The notes under the pieces were generated by a model that worked only from the letters and a program-made list of their open reading frames with translations, was not told the origin of the DNA and did no database searches. DNA of 64,000 bases from Strix aluco (Eukaryota; Chordata; Aves; Strigiformes; Strigidae). The translations under genes were made by a program, and so were the position numbers. Every line of letters begins with the position of its first letter. Positions within the stretch are counted from its first letter, which is position 1. The stretch spans positions 131,974,621 to 132,038,620 of the forward strand of contig NC_133931.1 in NCBI RefSeq assembly GCF_031877795.1. Direction: 5' to 3'. Of this stretch, positions 34,601 to 58,700 are shown piece by piece.

Positions 34601-37600
34601 GATGGGGTCAGAGTCCAGATGCTCTTGTATATGCAGTCTGCTGCTGTTCAACATCACACAGAAACAACTGGATTGACCATTTACACAAATAGGAAAGATT
34701 TCCAAATTTATATGACATACTGCATTTTATAATGCATGTATATATATATATATTTAAATTCTTTTGAGAGAAAAAGCAGAGGTACGGCCCTAAGCCTTTC
34801 TGATGTGCATTTGTAAAACTTCCTAGTATGATTTACAGTGTTCTCTGTATGGCTATCTGAAATCCTGCGATCCACATGCTCGTCATGACAAAAATAGGAA
34901 AAAAAACCCTAACAACTTGAGTTAAAATTAACATTCCTCATTCCCTAGCCCTGTATTATCTTCCGTCTTCCCTAGAATTAGCATTGTATACCTGTTCTAA
35001 CTCACATTTCTAATTTTTAATATCATAAATGGCTTTTAATTATATTTGAATTAAATATTGAATGCCTTCAATACTAATGTATTCAACTCTTAGCTGCATT
35101 CTCACCTGCAGCACCAGCATGAGAAGCTCTGCACAGTATCTTGTGAGCAAGATAATTTAACAACATTTTTCTTTTCTGCTTGGCTTTACCCCTATTCTAA
35201 TCTAGTATTTATTACATTCTCTTCCACGAAGCTCACGCACAAATCCCACTGACAAGCACAGGGAGAGCAGGATGGAGAGCAGTCTTCCCCAGGGGTAAAG
35301 AGCTCGCATGCATGGACACGCTAACAGCGGGTGCCATCTGCCGGCTAGGAAAAAAAAATATTTAAAAAATCATCCCTTGAAGCAACCTCTCGATTCGAAT
35401 TCCAACTTTGACATACTCTTTTTGGCCTGCTGGAGGAAACGTGCTTGCCCCTTGGCTTCCTCAGACACAGCGCAAGGGGCAAAGCTGAGAGGCTGCAGAG
35501 CCGAGCCAGCCCCGACCCGCTGGCGTGGGACAAACACGAACATTGCGTGGGCTCTCGGGTACTGTCGACACCTTCTGTTGTAGCTCATACACATTTGAAA
35601 GATCCAAACCTGAACATATGACGCAGAACTCTTCCTCTTATTGGAAGAGGTTCCAGGCAACTAAAAGATTGAAAGTGGCACTACAGAGAGGGGTGGGTGA
35701 AATACCACAAACAGATCTTGGAAAGCAGGGGTGCACAAACCCTCTTTATCTATTACCTCCCTGAGCAACTACCCCTTGCAAGATACTACAGCAGCATAAA
35801 CCACCTCTGCTTCGTCCTCCTCAGTACCTTCTCTCCTTCCTCAAGCTTTGTAAATATAAAGAAATAAACTTACTAATTTAAATTATTAAGTTTAAATTAA
35901 ATATTTTTGCATTACCTGCACCCAGAGGCAGTCTCGTTCAAAACTTTCTAAGACTTTCCTAATCGCAGTCTTCATGTCAACTACAATGTCTATGTAGATA
36001 CGTAAGTATATCTCATATGTAAAGAAAAAACAATAGGCCCTGAAATTCCAAAATGAGGAACCACGACAGGCATGGTGCACGTGATTTACGTGCTTTGGCT
36101 ATCCCTAGGAAAGTCACTGAGGAACACACAGCTTACCTCTCTACAGAAATAAAGAGCATCTCCCACACTCCAGCCCCACTCTCCCTTGGGGAGACTGTTC
36201 AACAGCCAGCTCAAACACAGGCTTACCTTGTATTAAATCCTCCTTAGACAACTTCTCTCTCTCTTATCTAATGGCAATGAGACATTAGGTCTGTGTCAGA
36301 ACAAAAAGCTAAGTCCATGCCTCCAGAGTCTCAGTGCAATTTTTGGATATTTTACTTTAAACCAGAGTTTACCGTATTTTGCCTCAGTTCTGAGTGGAGA
36401 AACTCAACAGCCTTGAGTAATATTAACTCTGAATCTGAATAAAATTGTAACACTCATCAAGGAATTAGCTTTCACAACAAAGCAAACACTGGTTCCTGCA
36501 ACTTCGTTTTCCAGAAGCTTTTTTTTATTCTTGGTGAAGACTGTTAAATATGCATAACCTTGTAGATGTTTATCAAGTGACATTCCCACACCAAAGGTCT
36601 TTCACAAAGAGACTCTTCATATTAAGTAAAATAAGCTGCTTTTACACTTGACTGATTTTAAACACAGTTTCAAATATTTTACATTTCAAACCATCCCACA
36701 TAGAACTCTCTGCCCAGTGGACCAAAGGTCCCCAAAGCCCTGTCAAGTGTTTCCTGGCTCTTACATGCTGGTTTGTACTGGAGAGCTTCTCTAGAGAGCC
36801 ACTGTCAGGGACACTTGGATGTGGACACAGTCAGTGGAGCTCCACACAAGCCAATTAACTGGAGGTTAAAAATAGCAGATAGGCTTTATTTAAAAGATGA
36901 ATGGCGTGGGGTCACTGTGCAACCTTAAGCAACTGGTAGGTCCCATACACTGCAGCGCCCTCTTTGGAAGATACACTATTTCTCCTTCCTCAAAAGAGGG
37001 AGAGTGCAGTAAAAACATTATTTAATAATTTAATCATTCCAAAGCAAAAAAGTCAAATAAAAAAACCCCAACAACCCACACTATTTTATCCACTTGGGAA
37101 GAACCTCTAGGGTTCTTGCCCAGCCCTAAGCAGTCCTGCAAGCCAAGGAGTTACCCATCTCCTCCCTCCCAGGTGGACACTGATTTTAATTCCCCATCCC
37201 CACCTGACACGCTACTCAAATCAACTTACTCAAGCTGTCACAAGAGTCCAGCTTAATTTTCTCCAAAAGAAATGGAGTGAGGAAGCAAACACAGCAGTAA
37301 GATAGATAAAAAGTAAAACTGGACAAGACAGCACTGTGCACTGGACCTGCATCCCATTCCCTCCTGTGACAAACTACAAACAAGTCTGCAGCTAGCAGAT
37401 GATCCAGAATAGCTGTTGTCTTAAGGAAAGAAAAGTACAGTGTCACAGAAACCAGAAAGGCTGTAGAATTCAAGTCTATATATGGAGAAGGAATGAACAG
37501 GTTTTCACTCCTGAGACTCCTAGCATTTAACAAGAATAAGGCAGCAAATACTGTGTTTTTCCTCTGCACATGAGTAAAAAGGTAAAATAATTAGGATCAC

Positions 37601-39329
37601 TAGCCTAGGATCTTGCCTTACTACGGAAATACCCAACGTATTAAGAATTTAAAAAGTTAAAGTGGATTTCCTTGAATACTCAACAATGTTGCAGCAGAAA
37701 GTGCATTTGAGTAACTACCACAAATTGTGTTGAACCTATTTTTACTTTGGGCAAATGCTATTTTCTTATCAGCTCAGCCTTGAGAAGTTTACAGTGAATA
37801 GTAAATCTTATCTTTACACATCAGTACCTAATCAGCATACTCTATATTTCTCTCCAAAGTCAAAATATGCTTTACTGCTTCAAAGAAATCCAAAAAGACA
37901 AGCATACGGCCTTTAGCTAAATAAGGCTGCAGGAACATATTACCTTACTCATCATATATTTATAAATAACTAGTATGTGCAAGTTTATGTCACAATATGG
38001 CTACTACTGGCCACAGCTGGACAATTCATGGGGTTCACAATACCACCTAGAGGTCTCAGTAAGGTTTCTGGAACAGATCAAACACAGGATGAAGGGGGAG
38101 TAATAAATAGACAATCAGTCATTTTATGAAGATTTTAAATAGGAATTGCTTATATTTTATCTTTTAAATAACAATGAGCTTTGGTCTCCTAGTCAAGAGG
38201 GACAATAAACAACTCCTGTCTTCATAAAGAGCATAATGCTGATCAAGTCAATCTGCAGCACACACCTATGTTTCTTGACCACCCTTATGTTTAAGTTACC
38301 TTTAAAAAAGCAGCCCCCACACCTAAGTAGTTAATAAAAAGTTGTCCTGGGTAAAAAAGTCATGTGTTTTTCAGTAGGGTATTAGAAGTTCTTGCGGTTT
38401 CTGAAGAAGTTTTTTCTTCCATTTTTCCAAGCAAGGTGTCTGATCCCCTTGTCTTCAGTGACGCTTTGTGTGACTAAAGTCTATGGTCAGCAGAGTTGGT
38501 TCACCACACAGTTGGTCACATGCAGTTTAGCAGCAACACGATCTACCTTTTCATCATACAGGTTGGAAAGACTCTTGCAATCAGGGAAAAATTTCTTAAA
38601 ATCCTTACTTAAGCCATGTAACTTCCATCAGACTGATACAAGTCACCCAGTTAACACTCTATTTTCAAGACTAATAAATACATTTTAAAATTGAAGCCCT
38701 CAAATTAGAAACAAAGACATAACTCGGCTTCTCTTGTCTTTCTGCTCTTTGGTAACAGTCACAATGTCTTTAGACTGCTGGTATATTTACAAGATTCAAA
38801 CCAGCCAACTGGTGGCTTTACAGTAACGAATCAGATTCCCATTCATTTAATTAAGTAACACCCAGCACCACCACTATTATAAACTCTAGGAAGCATCTCT
38901 GCATAGCTATGAATATCTAAATACCTTTTGAAAACTAGACCAAGGTTCTCAGGAATGCTTAGAAAGACATTCAGAATAGCAAAATGTACACAGACCATCC
39001 AAATCCCACAGCCTGGAACACAAATCTCTAAATCGGTAGGGTCAACTTCCCCTTTGCTCAGGGGGCCTGCAGCACTTTGCATCACTTAGCCTTATTCAAG
39101 TCCTCAAAACAGAGCTCACATTAAAATACATTAAATGACTGCAAGGCAAATGAATACAATCGAGGTCACATAAGGAACAGAGCTGCCAAATAAGGTAGCT
39201 CCTTGTCCATGAAGTATTTTCCCATGAATTACAAAGTTTTGGTACAGCAGGGTGAACTTTTAATAGTACACTAACCACAGAAAGCTCTTATTCCCAATTG
39301 CATTGTCAAAATGCATCTTAAAGACCATT
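25671..39329. other. Intergenic interval between the TAC1 and ASNS tails; no gene recognised
   Basis: This is about 13.7 kb of mostly AT-rich DNA. Open frames reach 150 codons (26,967-27,419, + strand) without recognisable domains. A short TA repeat lies at 34,738-34,754, and octamer-like ATTTGCAT motifs cluster near 28,670-28,735. I see no rRNA, tRNA or clear transposon in it, although old degraded repeats would be missed by eye. Confidence 0.5.
34738..34754 (+). repeat. Short (TA)n repeat
   Basis: About eight TA dinucleotides lie in AT-rich intergenic DNA. Confidence 0.8.
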
Positions 39330-39349
39330 TAAGCTTTAGGTTTGCATAA

Positions 39350-39355
39350 TTTATT
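39350..39355 (-). terminator. ASNS: ASNS poly(A) signal
   Basis: AATAAA on the - strand (TTTATT on +) lies 67 bases after the ASNS stop codon. This gives a short 3' UTR ending near 39,330. No nearer signal is seen. Confidence 0.75.
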
Positions 39356-39421
39356 TGTTTTTAAAGGACAGTGCATGCAAATTGCTTGCAGCACTTCTAT
39401 TTGGGGAATTATTTCGACAGC

Positions 39422-53300
<13,879 letters not shown>

Positions 53301-53633
53301 CTACCTGAAAGTGGAGAAGCTGTTCAATAAAGACATGAACATTATAAACAAGAACTGACACCCAGAAAACACAGATAACAAACATAGGCTATTAAATGCT
53401 TAACTGTCAAGAGGACTGATCAAGAGAATAGCTGACTTTACTAACAAGAGGTAAAACCCAGTTTGCCCAGAATATGATAAGCAACCTTTGGCCAGCAAGA
53501 AATTAGGCTTCAGTTTACCTTTAGGTACACCAAGGTTGTCTATGATTTTTATATAGAGCATAAAAAGAAAAAATAATTACTGGGCACTGGATATGATCTG
53601 CTGAAGTTGCATCATCTCAGCAGAAACGTTAAC

Positions 53634-53770
53634 AGTCCTTTCAGTATATAAAGGGGGCTTGTAAGAAAGACAGGGAGAGGCTTTTTACGAAGGCCTGTAG
53701 TGACAGGACAAGGGGCAACGATTTCAAACTGAATGAGGGAAGGTTTAGATTGGACTTGCCCAGCACCACG
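53634..53770 (+). repeat. CR1 LINE fragment
   Basis: The + strand reads 'tataaagggggcttgtaagaaagacagggagaggctttttac' and then 'gacaggacaaggggcaacgatttcaaactgaatgagggaagg'. In translation this gives DRTRGNDF-LNEGRFRLD, matching the C-terminal CR1 ORF2 residues [18 protein letters not shown] of the copy at 19.8-21.1 kb. Frames are broken. It is oriented opposite to the other CR1 copies and to ASNS. Confidence 0.85.
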
Positions 53771-54247
53771 GGTGGCCCAGATGAGAAAGGTGTGGAGGGT
53801 GCACTTGGTGCGGTGCCGTGCTCCCCTTGGCACGCCTTTGGCAGCCCCTGTGTCCCTGGGGCGGTTGAACATGGGTCTCTAATGGCAGAGGTGGGATGAG
53901 GCTGGAGACCTACAGGTCAAGTGATGGCGCTGGGGACCTCAGCCTCAGCCCCAGGCCGCCGTTAGGGGGCTCAGGGAGCCACCAAGCCCACCGCTCCGGG
54001 GACAGCGGGGCTGCCAGCTGCCCGCCGAGGGGAGCACGGCCCGGCGCCGAGGGCGCTCCCGCCACGCCCCTCTCAGCCGGCCGAGCGATGGCGCTGGGGA
54101 GCGCAGCCTCAGCACATGGCGCTGGGCTCTCCCACCCGCTGCGGCGGCTTCCGGGCGCCCCCCGCTCTCCGCCGCTCTTCTAACAGCCGGCCGCAGGCAC
54201 CCGGGCCGGGGCACGTTCCCTCCGCGCACGCCCGCTGCCCCCCAGCC

Positions 54248-54281
54248 CCTCCGCAGGGCCGCCCCTCCGCAGGGCCGCCCC
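54248..54281 (+). repeat. Two-copy 16-bp GC-rich tandem repeat
   Basis: The unit CCTCCGCAGGGCCGCC is repeated back to back and followed by a partial third copy (CCTCC). It lies inside the ASNS CpG island. Confidence 0.8.
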
Positions 54282-54485
54282 TCCCTCCGGCGGCTGCCGC
54301 GCACCCCGGGCCCGCCGGCCCCTCACTCACAAGCCGGGGCAAGGCGCGGAGGGGCCGCACGGCGGTGGGGCGGGGGCGTCGGCGAAAGGCCGGGTACTGC
54401 GGCCGCCCCCAAAGGCCGCCCGGCGTGGCCACGCTCGGCCCGCGACCCCGCCCGGCCCGGCGCGGCCCATAAGCCAGTGGCTTAC

Positions 54486-54541
54486 CCGGTGCCGGCGCAG
54501 GGTAAGCCGCCGTCCTCGCCGCGGCGGGGGATGAAGAAGGC
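54486..54541 (-). other. ASNS: Probable ASNS exon 1 (non-coding)
   Basis: In mammals transcription starts about 60 bases downstream of NSRE-1, which predicts a start near 54,541 here. A good donor, CCGG followed by GTAAGC, lies at 54,485. The exon has no in-frame ATG linked to the enzyme. The start is inferred by analogy and not seen directly. Confidence 0.5.
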
Positions 54542-54584
54542 GGCTCCCGCCGGTGCTGGCCCCGCCCCCGCCCCCTGCGGCTGT

Positions 54585-54609
54585 TGAAACCCGCCGCGAA
54601 GTTTCATCA
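54585..54609 (-). promoter_or_regulatory. ASNS: ASNS nutrient-sensing response unit (NSRE-1 and NSRE-2-like)
   Basis: On the - strand TGATGAAAC lies at 54,609-54,601. It is identical to NSRE-1 of the mammalian ASNS promoter, which binds ATF4/CEBP-type factors under amino-acid limitation and ER stress. Ten bases downstream is GTTTCA (54,590-54,585), one mismatch from the mammalian NSRE-2 GTTACA, which I recall as lying 11 bases from NSRE-1. GC boxes flank it on both sides, as in mammals. Confidence 0.8.
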
Positions 54610-54616
54610 TGCGCTG

Positions 54617-54630
54617 CCCCGCCCCGCCCC
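54617..54630 (-). promoter_or_regulatory. ASNS: Overlapping GC boxes (Sp1-type) upstream of NSRE-1
   Basis: CCCCGCCCCGCCCC on the + strand gives GGGGCGGGGCGGGG in the ASNS direction, just upstream of NSRE-1. A second cluster, 54,561-54,575, lies between the NSRE unit and the expected start site. Confidence 0.7.
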
Positions 54631-54850
54631 ACCCTGCCGGCCGGGCCCTGTCCGCGCACGCTGAGCTGGCCCGGCCCGGCCCCGGCCCGGGGAGCCCCAC
54701 GGCCGGGCAGGAGCCCCCCTGGCAGGCCGAGCAGTGTGGGGTGTGCCGGCCCGCCGGGCCGCTGTGCAGGGAGGCATGCACCGCCAGGCGCTGCCGGGCT
54801 CCCTCGTCTTCTGAGGGCAACTCCCTGCCATCGGAAATCCTGTCCCTGCA

Positions 54851-55680
54851 AAGCTGCCCTGAGTTACACCTTGGGTTGCATAAAGCAAAAAGAGCTCAGG
54901 CACCTGTATGTGGCTGCCTTAAAACTGCTTTATTTGGTTTGGGAGAGAGAGCGCTTGCAAAGCTTACACCTTTGGAAGCATTTACTGAGGATTTAGGATT
55001 TTGCTGTGCAAAACTCAGTCTTGATGCTATGGGTAAAAAGGGATTTTGATGCCTATCTAAACTCCATTGTTGGACAGTTTTGCCTTTTTGCCTTCGAGAG
55101 TGCTAAAGTAAATGAAATTCAACTCAAGACTCGGGTGTGAAGTGCTAAATATAAACCTTAATTCTCCACACATAGAGCCATCGGTAGTAATGAGCACGCA
55201 GTGTACTTCCATAGCTGGCTTTAGTGAACTTAGTGTAAAAACTCCAGTGCTGTGTGTAAAGTTCTTCAGGTTATGCAGACCATCACCAGTAAGTGTGGCC
55301 TGTATGTAGAATTTTAAAAGGACTTTTAAGAAGCTGTTAAAAGCATATTTTTAGGCTTTAGAAAGAAAAATGTGTCGAAGCATCCTATGCATGAGAAGTA
55401 GACTCCAGCACTCATCAGGAATCGATGTGGGAGGTTTCTGTTCATGGCTTCACCTGAACACAGGAGTGGCCTTGGCAGAGGCCAGGCTTTGGGCAGCCCG
55501 CAGAGGCCGTGTGTCCAGTCCCCAGAGCTGTGCACTGCTTGGAAGAGCAGAATGGGAGTGTGTGCAACGGCACACCGAGTCACCGCTCACAGAAGAGTAG
55601 TGGTGGTGCTGGGGAATGCCAGTGGTTTTTTGCAGAGGTCTAAAGGTCACAAACTCTGCATTTTGAAAAACTACAAGACT
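54851..55680. other. Upstream of ASNS; nothing recognised
   Basis: Composition falls from CpG-rich to ordinary. Open frames here (102 codons or fewer) show no recognisable family. Divergent transcription from the ASNS CpG island is possible but not visible in the sequence. Confidence 0.5.
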
Positions 55681-55735
55681 CACAGAATCATTCAGGTTGG
55701 AAAAGACCCTTGGGATCATCGAGTCCAAGTAACAA
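55681..55735 (-). repeat. CR1 LINE 3'-end fragment
   Basis: The + strand 'cacagaatcattcaggttggaaaagacccttgggatcatcgagtcc' is the reverse complement of the CR1 3' terminus, including one terminal octamer. It is very short, as expected of a severely 5'-truncated insertion. Confidence 0.88.
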
Positions 55736-58700
55736 ACATTGTATTAACATAGGTTGTTTTGTTTTGTTGGGTTTTTTTTGTCAGAGACTTTTGTAAACAG
55801 CTTTTCTTTGCATCTTTACTTCTTTTCTCCACACAGAGAAAAGATTTTTGGATGAGTCTGCTTAGGCTGAAGTTGTCTGCACATTTTCATTTTATGAGCA
55901 ATTCCTGGTTCATAACTAGATCTCACACAGTGCTTTACGATAGTAAGTTACAAACCATTTGGTAAAGTGAGTATGTTTTCAAGGAGGAACTGAAGCAGGG
56001 AGGGTGAGAAGCAACTTGCAGAAAGTGGCCTGGGCAAGCACAGCCAGGAAGAGCAAAACCTCCTAAGTCCTCATTAATGAGGACTCATCCTTAGAGCACA
56101 TTGGGTAACAGCCACATATTTATCCTCCACTTTACTACCACTTTTAAAAACTGGGAATAACTGCTGCATTTTACAATGTCTTACATGTTTAATGCCCCAT
56201 TTTAATGGAGCTGATGGTGTTACATATGGGACTAATGGCAGAAATACAACACACAATCTATTTTTAAACATTGGCGATGTTACTGTTTGGTAGTTACAAT
56301 AGTGCAGGTAATAACTGATATGTCCCTGTCCTTTTCTAGCCTTTACTATTGCCATGTAGCCTGTTACAGTCCCTTTACATTGTCGTTCTTCAATATCCAA
56401 TCTTTCAGCATATCTGCAGACAGCACTAGATGTAATTACACCTCAGTCTCACAGCTCTGTTCTGAGTCACATCTTCCCTCTTGGTTTTCTCCTTCCTGCA
56501 GACATTACCATGTGTAATTGTTTCTCCAAATCATTTTCTTCTCCACTATACTTCTTTAAAGCTGGTATTTCCCTCCATTTTTGCTGAGAAGAATTTAAGA
56601 TGATGCTATCTGGGTGGAGAGAACAGATTTGAATGTAACTATCAGGTGCCATAAGTAGCTAAGAGACTGTTTACTTTGGTGTATCATCTGTTTAGTACCT
56701 GAGAGTGACCATGTGGCCGCAGGCTAAAACTATTTAAGAATGGCTGAAAAACACAGTAAGAAAGTTTCTGATTAATTAATTAAGAAGTACATGGATTAGT
56801 TTTGTTTCTAGCCAGCTGTAATGAAAGGCTGAAAGGTTTTTCTGAAGGCAAGGGGTAGATGAGTACAACGTAGAATGAACTGTTGCAGCTCCATGACTGT
56901 TACACTGAGCTGGCCACTGTCAGCTCAACTCTCAGTTGAGCATTGCTCGTAACTGAAGTCTCTGCTCCTCATATTTTCCCACTACAGATTAATACCATTT
57001 CTGCATCCATCAGATGTGGTGCCACCAGCATGCCTGGATGACCGGAAACGTGTGACTTCTGTGAGATCTATGAAATCCGTTTGGACAGTAGGCAGAACTG
57101 AGGGGAAAGTGGAGAAGTCAGAGGCTGTGATTAAGAGAGACATACAGTGGAGGTCTTTTGCTTTCACAGCAATGACTAACAAGTTAAGAACCTATAGTAG
57201 CTGTGGGTTTTACAGGGAGTAGCCTCCTGAAGGTATCCCTTGTGATTTCTGGCTTTTTGAATGAGAGAACGCATTTCAGCTGGTTTTGTGATGGTGGCTT
57301 TCCCAGATCTCTGTTCCCATCCTTTCCTCTCACCGGAGCTGTTCAAGAAAAGATCTGACGTAGAAAACAGTGGCCAGACTCAAATATTAGAGAAAGACTT
57401 TCCTTTTTCTGTTGGCATCATATGCATGTACTCTGCAGTTTCTCAGACAGATACTGAACACCCTTTGTTGACAGTGAAGATTGCCAGGAGTGGATTCATA
57501 GGACAGGTTGTTACGATGGGCAGGAATGTAAAAAGTCAGAAATTCTGTTGATGCGCCTCAGCTCAGCCTTACACCAGCCCTTTGCACGGCAATTGCTAGT
57601 GAGTAGCTCTGGAACACAGGCATTCTGCACCCCACCAGACCATCTACATAGTCATGGACTCTTAAAGATACTTCACCAACAATTCAAGCGATAAGTGCTG
57701 AAACACTTTCTATTTTTGAAACATGAGAGATTTTGGCTGTGGGAAGGAGAGGAATGTATCTTGTCTACACTCTCATGACTCCCTTTGCATCCAGTACCCA
57801 TTTTTAGCTTGGGCCAACTACTCTCCATCTGGCCTGGAACACATCCTGAATTCCAGTAGTAATACTTTGTTTTTTTTTTTCTTTTCCAATCCTAATTGTG
57901 TAGTAATAGAATCACGGGAATAGGCAATTTCAAGTTTCCAAATGCCTCAAACTAGCCTTTTCTCATCTCCCAGTGACTGAATGTTCATAATGTAAGCTGG
58001 GCACAGATCACCAAGAATCCTATATTTTCCAGCTTGAATTTTTTCCGTGATGTATTTGCTACTCAACACTTTGCCACACATCACCACAGGCCCAGCTGAA
58101 TGGGATATGGTACTGTGGATTTGTTTCTGTTTGTCAGCATCTACAAATTACTTTGGTGTTGAAGTCTGTGTACTATATGAGTTTACATCTTCTGGTCCTG
58201 AATACACACTAGTAAGAATCTAATGCCATTTCTTGGGGCAGCGAGTTAGTGTATGGCTTCATTTTTGCCAGGAAAGAGTGATTTTAGACAGATATTGCTC
58301 TATTATCCAGCATTGTAGAGGTAGCAGAAAGAGCAAATGCTCTTTCTGTCAGCAACCTAGTATATTTTCGAGGACAAGGACTGAGCTTGAAAGCCAAAGG
58401 TCCTCATGGAGCCACACAGAAACATCCATGTACCATGGTGTCATTGGCAGCCCATTATAGACTAGGAGAGATCAGTGGTGGGCAGGACTCAGAGGAAGGT
58501 GGAGATCAGTTCCTCCTCCCCAGTTGCATGGGTTGACATATGTGGCTATTTTTACAAATATAAAGGCATGTTGGATACATGTACATTCACCAGGCAATAG
58601 CTGTAGTGTGAGGTGTTCTGGTAACACATCTGACATCTGAAATGTATGGTTATATGTCAGGGACACATGTAGGCAGAGACCAGAGGCCTTTTCCTATTTT

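Larger units (their letters stand above)
53305..54485 (-). other. ASNS: ASNS 5' intron region between promoter exon and first coding exon
   Basis: This lies between the proposed exon 1 donor and the acceptor before the start codon. Mammalian ASNS has a second small untranslated exon in this interval, but I could not identify it here. The AT-rich part (53.3-53.6 kb) is followed by a CR1 relic and then by CpG-rich DNA with local duplications. Confidence 0.5.
53930..54850. promoter_or_regulatory. ASNS: ASNS CpG island
   Basis: Very CpG-dense sequence covers the ASNS promoter and first exon. It contains many GC boxes. Long overlapping open frames on both strands here are compositional. No TATA box is seen, as expected for an ASNS-type promoter. 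Confidence 0.8.

Noticed and set aside
53896-55049. Long open frames on both strands across the ASNS CpG island (up to 174 codons)
   Set aside because: These are compositional: Pro/Arg/Ala/Gly-rich, overlapping on both strands, with no family resemblance. The ASNS promoter explains the region.
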